A stretch of 57,943 nucleotides of DNA from Komagataeibacter sp. FXV3 (GTDB lineage Bacteria > Pseudomonadota > Alphaproteobacteria > Acetobacterales > Acetobacteraceae): assembly GCF_015155755.1 (NCBI RefSeq), contig NZ_VWPI01000133.1, positions 1 through 57,943 on the forward strand. Reading direction: 5' to 3'. Shown in pieces: positions 8,454 through 16,808 of this stretch (position 1 is its first letter; every line of letters begins with the position of its first letter). Both the position numbers and the translations under genes were made by a program. The notes beneath the pieces are model-generated. The model was not told the origin of the DNA. It did no database searches and saw only the letters and a program-made list of their open reading frames with translations.

Positions 8454-9734
8454 TCAGCCCTGTGCGTTGAGCGCGCGCAGGCCGATGTCATGGCGGTAAA
8501 TGCCATCGGGCCAGTCAATGGCCTTTACGGCCTCATACGCCCGGTCACGCGCCTGCCGCAGCGTGTCCCCCGTGGCGCAGACCGCCAGAACGCGACCACC
8601 TGCCGCCACCAGTTCGCCCGTCGCATCCCGTTTCGTGCCCGCCTGGAACACATGCACGCCCGGCATGGCCTCGGCCGCCGCAATATGACGGATCACGCCG
8701 CCCGTCACCGGCTTGCCGGGATAGCCACGCGCGGCCACGACCACGCTTATCGAGGACTGGCTGGAAAAGCGGATATCGGTGTGTTCCAGCTGGCCCTTCG
8801 CCACGGCGGCAAGGGCGGCCAGCAGGTCGCTTTCCAGACGGATCAGCAGGGCCTGCGCTTCCGGGTCGCCAAGGCGGACATTGTATTCGATCAGCTGTGG
8901 GCCGGTCGGGGTCAGCATGAGGCCCGCGAAAATGATGCCGGTGAACGGCGTACCGCGACGCGCCATTTCACGCAGCATGGGGCGCACCAGCAGGTCCAGC
9001 GCCGCTTCCTGCTGCGCGTGGTCAAACCCGGTGGGGGGGGAAACCGCGCCCATGCCGCCGGTATTGGGGCCGGTGTCACCATCGCCAATGCGCTTGTGGT
9101 CCTGTGCCGCACCGATCAGTACGGCGGTTTCCCCCGCGCAGAAGGCGAACAGGGAGACCTCGTCGCCCATCAGGCAGTCCTCGATCACAACGCTGTGGCC
9201 CGCCTGTCCCAGCGTGCCGTCGGTCATCATGTCGGTAATCGCCTGTTCGGCTTCGGCCACGCTCTGCGCCACGACCACGCCCTTGCCTGCCGCAAGACCA
9301 TCGGCCTTCACCACGACCGGCGCACCATGGCGGCGCACGTAATCCAGCGCAGGGGCGGCCGCGTCAAAGCGTTCCCACCGTGCGGTGGGGATGCCCGCCG
9401 CATCACAGACTTCCTTGGTAAAGGTCTTGCTGCCTTCCAGTGCGGCGGCAGCCTGCGTGGGACCGGCGCAGGCGATGCCCGCTTTGGCGCAGGCATCGGC
9501 AATGCCCGCCACCAGCGGCGCTTCGGGGCCGGGCACGATCAGGTCGATGCGTTCACGCTGCGCCAGCGCGATCAGGCCCGGCACGTCATCGGCGCGGACG
9601 GGACAGTTCGTGCCCAGCACTGCCGTGCCGGGGTTGCCCGGCGCAATGAACAGGGCATCAAGCAATGGCGACCGCGCAATGGCAGCGGCCATGGCATGTT
9701 CCCGTCCGCCTGATCCAACCAGCAGCACCCGCAT
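8454..9734 (-). CDS. purD: Phosphoribosylamine-glycine ligase (GAR synthetase)
   Basis: 426-residue enzyme of de novo purine synthesis that joins phosphoribosylamine and glycine with ATP. It opens with the GARS N-domain motif VLLVGSGGREHA and APGNPGT. The ATP-grasp domain includes PVVVKADGLAAGKGV, and the conserved NTGGMGA and FxGIIFAGLM segments are present, followed by EYNVRLGDPEAQ. The length is normal for the family. ATG at 9734 was preferred over an in-frame GTG at 9737; a GGGAG site lies 9 bp upstream. It is divergent from xseA with only 66 bp between the starts. Confidence 0.97.
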   Translation of the reverse strand: MRVLLVGSGGREHAMAAAIARSPLLDALFIAPGNPGTAVLGTNCPVRADDVPGLIALAQRERIDLIVPGPEAPLVAGIADACAKAGIACAGPTQAAAALEGSKTFTKEVCDAAGIPTARWERFDAAAPALDYVRRHGAPVVVKADGLAAGKGVVVAQSVAEAEQAITDMMTDGTLGQAGHSVVIEDCLMGDEVSLFAFCAGETAVLIGAAQDHKRIGDGDTGPNTGGMGAVSPPTGFDHAQQEAALDLLVRPMLREMARRGTPFTGIIFAGLMLTPTGPQLIEYNVRLGDPEAQALLIRLESDLLAALAAVAKGQLEHTDIRFSSQSSISVVVAARGYPGKPVTGGVIRHIAAAEAMPGVHVFQAGTKRDATGELVAAGGRVLAVCATGDTLRQARDRAYEAVKAIDWPDGIYRHDIGLRALNAQG

Positions 9735-9800
9735 CACTCGTTTCTCCCGTTTTTCATCTCTGCCCTTTCGGGGTGGCCGTCTCTATCATACCTTGCGCGG

Positions 9801-11261
9801 ATGGATGAACAGTTTCCCGACTCCGGCCGCGCCATGGGCGGCAATACCCCTGAATTTTCGGTCGCCGAGATCTCAGGGGCCATCCGCCGTGTGCTTGAAG
9901 GCACGTTCGGCCGCATTCGCGTGCGTGGTGAAATCACGGAATTCATGCGTGCACGGTCCGGGCACCTGTATTTTGCGCTCAAGGACGAAGGGGGCAAGCT
10001 ATCCTCCGTCGTCTGGCGGGGCACCGTGCCCCGGCTGGGGCTGAAGCCGGAAAACGGGGTGGAGGTCATCGCCACGGGCCGGATTTCCGCCTATGGCGAA
10101 CGCTCTTCCTACCAGATGGTGATCGACCGGCTGGAATACGCGGGCGAGGGCGCGCTGCTGGCCCGGATCGAACGCCTGCGCCTGCGCCTTGCGGCGGAAG
10201 GCCTGTTCGATGCGGACCGCAAGCGGCCACTGCCCTTCCTGCCGCGCGTGATCGGGGTGGTCACGTCACCACAGGGTGCGGTGCTGCATGATATCCGCAC
10301 CACCATTGCCCGCCGCTTTCCCCATCCCGTTCTGGTCTGGCCGGTGGCGGTGCAGGGAGAGGGTGCCGCCGAACAGATCGCCCATGCCATTGCGGGTTTT
10401 GACGCGATTACGGGTGGCGGCAGGGTGCCACGCCCTGATGTGCTGATCGTCGCGCGTGGGGGTGGGGCGCTGGAAGACCTCATGGCCTTCAATGACGAAG
10501 CGGTGCTGCGCGCGGTGGCGGCGTGCCGCATTCCGGTCATTTCCGCCGTCGGGCATGAAACGGATACGACCCTGGTTGATTTCGTGTCTGACCGTCGCGC
10601 GCCCACGCCCACGGCGGCAGCCGAAATGGCGGTGCCGGTGCGTGCCGAACTGGAGGCGGACCTGGCGCAGCGTGACGCGCGCCTGCGCGGTGGACTTGGA
10701 CGCACGCTGCAACTGGCGCGCGCGCGTCTGGACCGGGCGGCGGCGGGGCTGCCGGATCTGCCCGCCGTGGTGGAAAACGCCCGGCGGCGACTGGATGACC
10801 GGGCTTACCGGCTGGATCTGGCGCTGCCGACACGCATGGAACAGCTGCGCAGCCGCCTGCGCAATGCGTCCGACCGGCTGCCCGCGCCGCAGATGGTTCT
10901 TGCCCTGCGCCGCGCCGACCTTGCGCGGGTTGATGCCGCGTGCCAGCAGGCGATGGCCGGATACCTGCACCGCCGCGTTTCCACATTGCGGGGGCTGCGC
11001 GTGCCGCCCGCCATGCTGGTGGCGCAGTTGCGCGCCAGCGCCAGCCGCCTTGCCGGGGCGGCGGGACAACTGGCTTCCCTTTCCCCGCAGGCCGTGCTGG
11101 AACGCGGCTATGTGCTGGTGACCGACAGCGCGGGCAAACCGCTGGCGCATGCGGCGCAGGCGCGCCGGGCGAAACAGGTGACTCTGACCTTTGCCGATGG
11201 CCAGGTCGCCGCCCGTCCCATCGGGGCGGAGGACAGGCAGCAGGGGCATCTGGATCTGTAA
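9801..11261 (+). CDS. xseA: Exodeoxyribonuclease VII large subunit
   Basis: 486-residue large subunit of the single-strand-specific nuclease ExoVII. The N-terminal OB-fold is recognised by FSVAEISGAIRRVLEGTFGRIRVRGEITEF and SGHLYFALKDEG. The catalytic domain carries VGVVTSPQGAVLHDI, DVLIVARGGGALEDLMAFNDE and SAVGHETDTTLVDFVSDRRAPTPTAAAE. A long Arg/Ala-rich helical region follows, then a closing ALERGYVLVTD-like segment (VLERGYVLVTDSAGKPL). The small subunit XseB is not in the window. The next gene starts within the stop codon (TAATG). Confidence 0.96.
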   Translation: MDEQFPDSGRAMGGNTPEFSVAEISGAIRRVLEGTFGRIRVRGEITEFMRARSGHLYFALKDEGGKLSSVVWRGTVPRLGLKPENGVEVIATGRISAYGERSSYQMVIDRLEYAGEGALLARIERLRLRLAAEGLFDADRKRPLPFLPRVIGVVTSPQGAVLHDIRTTIARRFPHPVLVWPVAVQGEGAAEQIAHAIAGFDAITGGGRVPRPDVLIVARGGGALEDLMAFNDEAVLRAVAACRIPVISAVGHETDTTLVDFVSDRRAPTPTAAAEMAVPVRAELEADLAQRDARLRGGLGRTLQLARARLDRAAAGLPDLPAVVENARRRLDDRAYRLDLALPTRMEQLRSRLRNASDRLPAPQMVLALRRADLARVDAACQQAMAGYLHRRVSTLRGLRVPPAMLVAQLRASASRLAGAAGQLASLSPQAVLERGYVLVTDSAGKPLAHAAQARRAKQVTLTFADGQVAARPIGAEDRQQGHLDL

Positions 11262-11662
11262 TGCACATACGGGCACGAAACATGACGATAACGACACGAT
11301 TCTGCGCCATGGGCGCCGCCCTGCTGCTGGCGGGATGCGCGGGGCACGCGGCGCACCGGTCCGCCCCCCGTCCCGCCGTGGGGCAGGCCACAACGCCGGG
11401 GCGCATCCCGCCACAGGATTTCGCCCCCGGACTGACGGGGGAAGAAGGCGCGCCGCCACAGGGCACCATCCTGACCAATGACCCTTCGGCCCCTGCGGAT
11501 ACGCCGCTATGTGGCCATGCCGCACGGGAGGCGAACAGCATCGGCGCCACCGTGCACCCCGACATCACCCCCACCACCAGCAGTTGTGCCGCCAACGCGT
11601 GTTTCGATGCGCAGACCGGCACCTATATCGCCGCCGATGGCAGCCGACGGGTCTGCCGCTAG
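11261..11662 (+). CDS. Small predicted lipoprotein, function unknown
   Basis: 133 residues. The N-terminus is a lipoprotein signal: a basic n-region, the hydrophobic stretch MGAALLLAG and a lipobox LLAG-C with Cys at about residue 25. The mature part is Pro/Gly-rich, with four further Cys residues (CGHA, SSCAANACF, VCR) that could form disulfides in the periplasm. The ATG overlaps the xseA stop by one base, so it may be translated by re-initiation. A second ATG at 11282 would give a shorter signal. I do not recognise a domain. Confidence 0.65.
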   Translation: MHIRARNMTITTRFCAMGAALLLAGCAGHAAHRSAPRPAVGQATTPGRIPPQDFAPGLTGEEGAPPQGTILTNDPSAPADTPLCGHAAREANSIGATVHPDITPTTSSCAANACFDAQTGTYIAADGSRRVCR

Positions 11663-11768
11663 CACCCGGCTCATGACACGCTGCATGGGTCATATGTCGC
11701 GGGCGGGCAGGCAGGGGCCATATTCCGATTGACTTGGTCCGGATGGATGGTTGACCCTTTGGGACATC

Positions 11769-12230
11769 ATGAGCCTTCCCCCATCATCCGATAGCGTAGG
11801 CGATCCGCAGGCGACAGTTCACATGTTCCCCCTCAAGCGCATGCTGTCGGTGCGCGAGGCTGCGGAGTATGTGGGCATCACGCTGCTGCGGCTGCGCAGC
11901 CTGCGTCTGGTGAATGCGGGGCCGCACGCCGCCATGCGCAACAAGAGCGGGGTCATGTTCCGGATCGAGGATCTGGACGAATACGTGGACAGCCTCTATC
12001 GCCGCGCCAACATTTCCCATACCGAGCAGGCGCGGCACCGCAACGAATGGCGTGGCAGGCTGGCCGCCCTGCCGGAAGAGGCGCGCGGCGGCATATCCGA
12101 TTCCTTCATGCAGATCATCACCCGTGACGAACTTCTGGAAAAAGGGGCCAATCGCGGGTTCCGTGTCCTGTTCCTTGGGGGGCTGTGCCTGATTTTCCTG
12201 TCGCATACCCCGCTGATCTGGCGGCTGTAA
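11769..12230 (+). CDS. HTH (excisionase/MerR-like) protein with C-terminal membrane helix
   Basis: About 153 residues. Residues roughly 25-75 match the HTH_17/excisionase pattern: MLSVREAAEYVGITLLRLRSLRLVNAGP, then a basic strand and FRIEDLDEYVDSL. A charged linker follows. The last about 22 residues (RVLFLGGLCLIFLSHTPLIW) form a single hydrophobic segment that looks like a tail anchor. There is no phage or integrase gene nearby, so a true excisionase role is unlikely. The DNA-binding call is from the motif; the membrane attachment is inferred from hydrophobicity. Starts at 11751 (TTG) or 11823 (ATG) are also possible. Confidence 0.6.
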   Translation: MSLPPSSDSVGDPQATVHMFPLKRMLSVREAAEYVGITLLRLRSLRLVNAGPHAAMRNKSGVMFRIEDLDEYVDSLYRRANISHTEQARHRNEWRGRLAALPEEARGGISDSFMQIITRDELLEKGANRGFRVLFLGGLCLIFLSHTPLIWRL

Positions 12231-12337
12231 CGCTGTGATGCGGGGTGCATTTAGGGGAAAATGCGTTTTTTGGGCTGTGCGGGTATGTTCATTCGCCATA
12301 CGATCCGCTACGCAGAAACCACGATAGCGGAACAATA

Positions 12338-13078
12338 ATGGATCGGATAATGACAGGTATGCGCAGCAGCATTATGGCCCGGACCGGATACGCGCGGCTA
12401 TGTGGCGCGGTTTGTGGGGCGGCACTTGCCCTGACCCCTGTCCTTGCCATGGCGCAGGATGCCGGTGGCGGCCAGCAGCAGGCCCCCATACTGCCCATGC
12501 CGCCCGTGCCGGAATTCAAGCCGCTGCCCCCGGGCACGAAGCCTGTGGCCCCTGTCATCGGCATTTTCAACACCCAGCAGATCATGGCGCAGTCCACTGC
12601 CGTGCAGAAGCTGCAGACCGAACTGGGCACCCGGCGCGAAGCACTGGTGCGTGACGTCCGGGCCGAGGATGGACAGCTTCAGGCCCTGCGCCAGTCCATC
12701 ATCAAGGCAGGCAAGGCCCCCACGCCCGAACAGCAGCAGGAACTGCAGAAGCGCGTGAACGCCGATCGCACCAAATTCGGTAACCGGAACCGGATTCTGG
12801 AAGAAGACGCGCAGGTTGCCCTGAATCAGGTGCAGCGCGAAATGCAGCAGATCGTCAGCGCCATTGCCTCAGCCCGCGGCATGACCATGGTGCTGCAGGC
12901 TGGTACCGCAGCCCTGCATGACAACAGCCTTGATATCAGCGATCAGGTCGTGACCTATCTGAATCAGGCGCTGCCGTCGGTGTACCTCCCCGCCGCGACC
13001 GAAGATCCCGAAGAAATTGCCAAGAGCGGCAAATACCCGGTCATGCCGTTCCAGCCCGCTGATAACGGCGGCGAATGA
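12338..13078 (+). CDS. skp: OmpH/Skp-family periplasmic chaperone
   Basis: 246 residues with a signal peptide ending near LAMAQDAG, a Pro-rich spacer, then the OmpH domain. The domain starts with IGIFNTQQIMAQSTAVQKLQ, continues through a long coiled coil (about residues 95-180) and closes with strand VGD-like residues around GMTMVLQAGTAALHDNSLDISDQVV. Skp chaperones hold unfolded outer-membrane proteins on their way to the Bam machine. In many Proteobacteria skp lies between bamA and lpxD; here it stands alone. ATGs at 12350 and 12359 are alternative starts. Confidence 0.85.
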   Translation: MDRIMTGMRSSIMARTGYARLCGAVCGAALALTPVLAMAQDAGGGQQQAPILPMPPVPEFKPLPPGTKPVAPVIGIFNTQQIMAQSTAVQKLQTELGTRREALVRDVRAEDGQLQALRQSIIKAGKAPTPEQQQELQKRVNADRTKFGNRNRILEEDAQVALNQVQREMQQIVSAIASARGMTMVLQAGTAALHDNSLDISDQVVTYLNQALPSVYLPAATEDPEEIAKSGKYPVMPFQPADNGGE

Positions 13079-13105
13079 TCGCCGGGCGATTATTGAGAAA
13101 GCAGT

Positions 13106-13185
13106 AAAAGTTTTCGGGTGCCGCCTTTTTTCAAAAAGGCGGCATTCTTTTTGAAGCTATTGAAAAAGCTTCCCCAAAAAACTTC
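13106..13185. repeat. Two-hairpin dispersed element, copy 2 (reverse)
   Basis: Located between the convergent skp and ybaK genes. The GCCGCCTTTTTT / AAAAAGGCGGC hairpin comes first and the GAAGCTATTG / AAAAAGCTTC hairpin second, flanked by AAAAGTTTT and AAAACTTCTT arms. This is the opposite orientation to copy 1. Confidence 0.85.
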
Positions 13186-13195
13186 TTGATGATTT

Positions 13196-13669
13196 TCAGG
13201 CCAGCAGATCGGCTGTGACTGCCCCGGTTGCCGATACGGCGTCTGTGGCCGCCAGTCGGACCAGATAGCCCCGTTTCCCCCCGTTGATGACAACATAGGG
13301 TTGTGCCAGCGCTTCCTGCGCCAGGGCGGTCCGTACCCGCTTGCGCTGCCCGAACGGGCTGATCCCGCCCACGCGGAAGCCCGTGCTGCGTTCGGCATCC
13401 GGCGGTGGCATCATTTCAGCTGATTTTCCGCCAAAGGCTGCCGCGACCTTCTTCATGCTCAATGTTGCTGCCACGGGCACCACGACACAGGCAGGACGAC
13501 CGTCCACCATTACCATCAGGGTCTTGAACACCCGTGCGGGATCTTCCCCGATGGATGCGGCAGCATGGTTGCCCGTCTGTCCGGCATTGGTATCGTACTC
13601 ATATTCAATGACGCTGAATGGAACGTCTGCCTTTTCCAGCGCCGCCGTGGCGGGTGTCGCCCTGCTCAT
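13196..13669 (-). CDS. ybaK: YbaK/EbsC-type Cys-tRNA(Pro) deacylase
   Basis: 157-residue trans-editing protein that clears misacylated tRNA, typically Cys-tRNA(Pro). Characteristic segments are the N-terminal TPATAALEKADVPFSVIEYEYD, then ARVFKTLMVMVDGRPACVVVPVAATLSMKKVAAAFGGKSAEMM, and GGISPFGQRKRVRT, the family's GGxSPxGxKK-like motif. The length is normal. I chose ATG 13669 over 13699 because AAGGA lies about 7 bp upstream of it. It is flanked on both sides by copies of the dispersed two-hairpin element. Confidence 0.92.
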   Translation of the reverse strand: MSRATPATAALEKADVPFSVIEYEYDTNAGQTGNHAAASIGEDPARVFKTLMVMVDGRPACVVVPVAATLSMKKVAAAFGGKSAEMMPPPDAERSTGFRVGGISPFGQRKRVRTALAQEALAQPYVVINGGKRGYLVRLAATDAVSATGAVTADLLA

Positions 13670-13697
13670 ACGGTTTCCTTTTCCCGGAAAATCATAC

Positions 13698-13778
13698 AAA
13701 AGTTTTTGGTGAAGCTTTTTTCAAAAAGCTTCAAAGAACTTCCGCTTTTTTGAAAAAAGGTGGAATCTGAAAACTTTT
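13698..13778. repeat. Two-hairpin dispersed element, copy 3 (forward)
   Basis: AAAAGTTTTTGG and AAAACTTTT outer arms enclose GAAGCTTTTTTC/AAAAAGCTTC and a partly decayed second hairpin (CCGCTTTTTTG/AAAAAAGGTGG). It lies between the SDR 3' end and the ybaK start and overlaps neither gene. It is the only copy here placed directly upstream of a gene start. Confidence 0.85.
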
Positions 13779-13784
13779 ATTTTA

Positions 13785-14543
13785 TTAACAGGTTGTTTTT
13801 GAACAATTATTTTCTGTTTCCATTCCGAAGCGTACATAAGTCCCCTGTGGCTGGGGACCGGGCAGGCACAGGCTGACGATCCGGGGCGCTACCGTCTCGG
13901 GCGGGGTCAGGCTGTCCATGTCCAGTGCGGGCATGGCCAGCCGGCGCAGCCGGGTCGCGACCATGCCGGGTTCAAACAGATTGATGCGCAGCGGACTGCC
14001 CTGTGGCAGTTCACGCACCCATGTCCTGATGATGGCGTCCTGTGCCGCGCGGGTGGCGGCTACCAGTCCCCAGAAGGGTGCGGGCGTCTGGCCATGCTGG
14101 TCGGTCATGAAAACGGCACGCCCGGCCGGGCTGCGTTCCAGCAGGGGGGCCAGCGTGCGGATCAGCCGCCATGTGGTCAGGGGGCCGGCCTGCATGCCTC
14201 GTTCCCAGTCGCTGGGCTGCATGTGTGACAGCGGGGACAGGACACCCAGTTCCCCCGCGCAATGGACCACGCAGTCCAGCCTGCCGAATTGTGTGGCGAT
14301 GGAAGGGCCAAGCGTATCCAGCTTTTCACCATCCAGCAGGTCCAGCGGCAGCAGGGTGGCATTGTGCCCCGTATGCTGGCGGATCAGGTCGTCCGTCTGC
14401 TCAAGCCCACCCTGCGTGCGTGCGGTCAGGATGCAGTGCGCGCCAGCCTGTGCCAGCGCCACGGCAACTGCGCGCCCGATACCCCGGCTGGCGCCGGTGA
14501 CCAGCGCGACCCGCCCGGCCAGATCGGTCAGCGGATCCGTCAC
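13785..14543 (-). CDS. Short-chain dehydrogenase-like protein without canonical catalytic Tyr/Lys
   Basis: 252 residues with a Rossmann fold. The cofactor motif TGASRGIG is intact at residues 16-23 and a VHCAG motif sits near 93-97, like the NNAG of classical SDRs. At the active site, where YxxxK is expected, I read GLVAATRAA: Val161 and Arg165 stand at the Tyr and Lys positions, with Thr147 near the Ser position. It resembles the YciK branch otherwise. The start is GTG and overlaps the purF stop by 4 bases, so expression follows purF. It either lacks classical oxidoreductase activity or uses another mechanism. Confidence 0.82.
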   Translation of the reverse strand: MTDPLTDLAGRVALVTGASRGIGRAVAVALAQAGAHCILTARTQGGLEQTDDLIRQHTGHNATLLPLDLLDGEKLDTLGPSIATQFGRLDCVVHCAGELGVLSPLSHMQPSDWERGMQAGPLTTWRLIRTLAPLLERSPAGRAVFMTDQHGQTPAPFWGLVAATRAAQDAIIRTWVRELPQGSPLRINLFEPGMVATRLRRLAMPALDMDSLTPPETVAPRIVSLCLPGPQPQGTYVRFGMETENNCSKTTC

Positions 14544-16054
14544 GCGGGTTCGGGGTGGTGTTCGGCTTCGTAATCCACCAGTTCGATCGGGTAATCGCCG
14601 GTAAAGCAGGCATCGCAGTAGCGGTTGGCCGCACTCTTGCGGTCCTTGTAGCCCAGCGCGCGGTACAGCCCGTCGAACGAGATGAAGGCAAGGCTGTCCA
14701 CCCCGATCAGCTTGGCCATTTCCTCCAGATTGTGCTGGGCGGCAAGAAGCTGGCTGCGCTCGGGCGTGTCGATGCCGTAGAAGCAGGAATGCGTGGTCGG
14801 CGGGGAGGAAATGCGCATGTGCACCTCCTTCGCACCCGCTGCGCGCACCATGTCCACGATCTTGCGCGATGTGGTGCCACGCACGATGGAATCATCCACC
14901 AGTACCACGCGCTTGCCATCCAGCACGGGACGGTTGGTGGAATGCTTCATCTTCACGCCCAGATTGCGGATCTGGTCGGTCGGTTCGATGAAGGTGCGGC
15001 CCACGTAATGGTTGCGGATGATGCCCAGTTCGAACGGAATGCCGCTTTCGGCAGCGAATCCCATGGCCGAGGGCACGCCGGAATCGGGCACCGGCACGAT
15101 CACGTCGGCCTCCACCGCGCTTTCACGCGCCAGTTCCACGCCGATCTGCTTGCGGGTGTCATACACGGCCTTGCCGTCCATGACGGAATCGGGCCGGGCG
15201 AAATAGATGTATTCAAACACGCAGAAGCGCGACTGCTTGCTGTCGAACGGCTTGAGGGAACGGATGCCATCATCGTTGATGATCACGATCTCGCCCGGTT
15301 CCACGTCGCGCACGAACTCCGCCCCGACAATGTCCAGCGCACAGGTCTCGCTGGCCAGAACCCATTTGCCTTCCGAACCGTCTTCTTCCCGCAGGCGGCC
15401 AAGAATGAGCGGACGCACGCCCAGCGGGTCGCGCACGCCAATCAGTTCATTGCGCGACAGCACGATCAGGGAATACGCCCCCAGCACCTGCTTGAGCGCA
15501 TCGATCAGCCGGTCCACCACGTTGGAATACAGCGAGATGGCGATCAGGTGGATGAATACCTCGCTATCGGTCGTGGACTGGAAGATGCAGCCCCGCCGCA
15601 CCAGCGCCTTGCGCAGGGTTTCGGCATTGGTCAGGTTGCCGTTATGGGCCACCGCCAGGCCACCGAATTCAAAATCGGCAAACAGCGGCTGCACGTTGCG
15701 GATCAGTGTCGCCCCCGTGGTGGCGTAACGGTTGTGACCCACCGCGCAGTTACCCGGCAGGGTGGCCATGACGCGGGCATCGCCAAACACCTCGCCAACC
15801 AGCCCAAGTCCCTTGTGGGTGTGGAAGCGTTCGCCATCAAAGGACACGATGCCGCTGGCTTCCTGCCCGCGATGCTGCAGCGCGTGCAGGCCAAGTGCTG
15901 TCAGGGCGGACGCGTCCTTGGTGTTCCATACGCCAAAAACCCCGCATTCCTCATGCGGCTTGTCATCATCATGCCGCCACTGGGCGGCGATATCATCGCG
16001 TTCATGCTGTGTTGTCGGATTGCCGGAAACAGCATGGAAGGAGGTGCGGGACAT
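14540..16054 (-). CDS. purF: Amidophosphoribosyltransferase
   Basis: 504-residue first enzyme of de novo purine synthesis. From the chosen start (ATG 16054, AAGGAAAG upstream) the catalytic N-terminal nucleophile is Cys37 in EECGVFGVW, so residues 1-36 would be a cleaved propeptide. The PRPP loop is VVLVDDSIVRGTTSRK. Cysteines in SETCALD, HSCFYGID and YCDACFTGDYP match the four [4Fe-4S] ligands of the Bacillus-type enzyme, unlike the cluster-free E. coli type. The frame stays open to 16147, but that would overlap cvpA. It is followed by an SDR with a 4-base overlap. Confidence 0.96.
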   Translation of the reverse strand: MSRTSFHAVSGNPTTQHERDDIAAQWRHDDDKPHEECGVFGVWNTKDASALTALGLHALQHRGQEASGIVSFDGERFHTHKGLGLVGEVFGDARVMATLPGNCAVGHNRYATTGATLIRNVQPLFADFEFGGLAVAHNGNLTNAETLRKALVRRGCIFQSTTDSEVFIHLIAISLYSNVVDRLIDALKQVLGAYSLIVLSRNELIGVRDPLGVRPLILGRLREEDGSEGKWVLASETCALDIVGAEFVRDVEPGEIVIINDDGIRSLKPFDSKQSRFCVFEYIYFARPDSVMDGKAVYDTRKQIGVELARESAVEADVIVPVPDSGVPSAMGFAAESGIPFELGIIRNHYVGRTFIEPTDQIRNLGVKMKHSTNRPVLDGKRVVLVDDSIVRGTTSRKIVDMVRAAGAKEVHMRISSPPTTHSCFYGIDTPERSQLLAAQHNLEEMAKLIGVDSLAFISFDGLYRALGYKDRKSAANRYCDACFTGDYPIELVDYEAEHHPEPA

Positions 16055-16106
16055 GGTCAGCAATCTTTCCTTGACGGACGGGTGCGGGGGGGTACCGACA
16101 GAAGGT

Positions 16107-16631
16107 TCAGATGGGCGCGTCATGCCGCGTCCCGGCGGGTTGCGCAAGGTGCGCGTGAAAGTTATCGGGCGTATAGGCGTTCAGATACGTCACGCTGTCG
16201 CCGACAAGCGGGACGATACGGCTCGATCGCATGACATCGGGCCATTCGGCTGCGGGGATGAGGGCGGTGATGCCCGTGTACAGCAGTACCAGGCAGACAT
16301 ACCCGCGCGCCAGTCCGAAGATCAGGCCCAGCATACGGTCGATCCCGGCCAGGATGGACCCCTGTACCGCCTGACCTGACAGATGGGCAGTCGTGGTAAA
16401 AATGACAAGGAGCACAAGGAACAGCACGGCAAAGGATGCAAGGGCTGCCAGCGTGTGGTTGCTGATCCATTGCGTGGCATAGGGCATGAGGGCGCCATAC
16501 CACGCCACGGCCATGATGATGGCCATGACCCAGGCGGCAAGGCCCAGTACTTCGCGTGAAAAGCCGCGAACCGCACCAACCACAGCCGACAGGGCGACAA
16601 TGGCGATGCCTGTTGCATCAATCCAGTTCAT
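16107..16631 (-). CDS. cvpA: CvpA-family membrane protein
   Basis: 174 residues with four predicted membrane helices: from the start (NWIDATGIAIVALSAVVGAVRG), about 30-50, 65-90 (LAALASFAVLFLVLLVIF) and 105-130. The motif RGFSREVLGLAAWV after the first helix is typical of CvpA (colicin V production). It lies 52 bp upstream of purF on the same strand, the arrangement seen in E. coli and many other bacteria. CvpA's molecular role is still poorly defined; links to envelope stress and purine control have been proposed. The frame extends to 16787, but ATG 16631 begins the family-conserved part. Confidence 0.9.
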   Translation of the reverse strand: MNWIDATGIAIVALSAVVGAVRGFSREVLGLAAWVMAIIMAVAWYGALMPYATQWISNHTLAALASFAVLFLVLLVIFTTTAHLSGQAVQGSILAGIDRMLGLIFGLARGYVCLVLLYTGITALIPAAEWPDVMRSSRIVPLVGDSVTYLNAYTPDNFHAHLAQPAGTRHDAPI

Positions 16632-16808
16632 GCGTGCCGGACCGGGGGGGTACCCGCCGGCAGGTAACAGGCATGGACCTGGTCCATCTATCGCGACATT
16701 TCCTGCTGTTCCGCCTGCGGCCAGCTTATGCCACTGGCGTGCGGCAACGCATAGGCCAAAAATGGTCCGTTTCGATTTCGGACCCATGCATGGGGGCCGG
16801 GCGGCCTG

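Noticed and set aside
14555-16234. Plus-strand frame of about 559 codons opposite purF
   Set aside because: Shadow of purF; composition is not protein-like and it spans the purF-cvpA junction.
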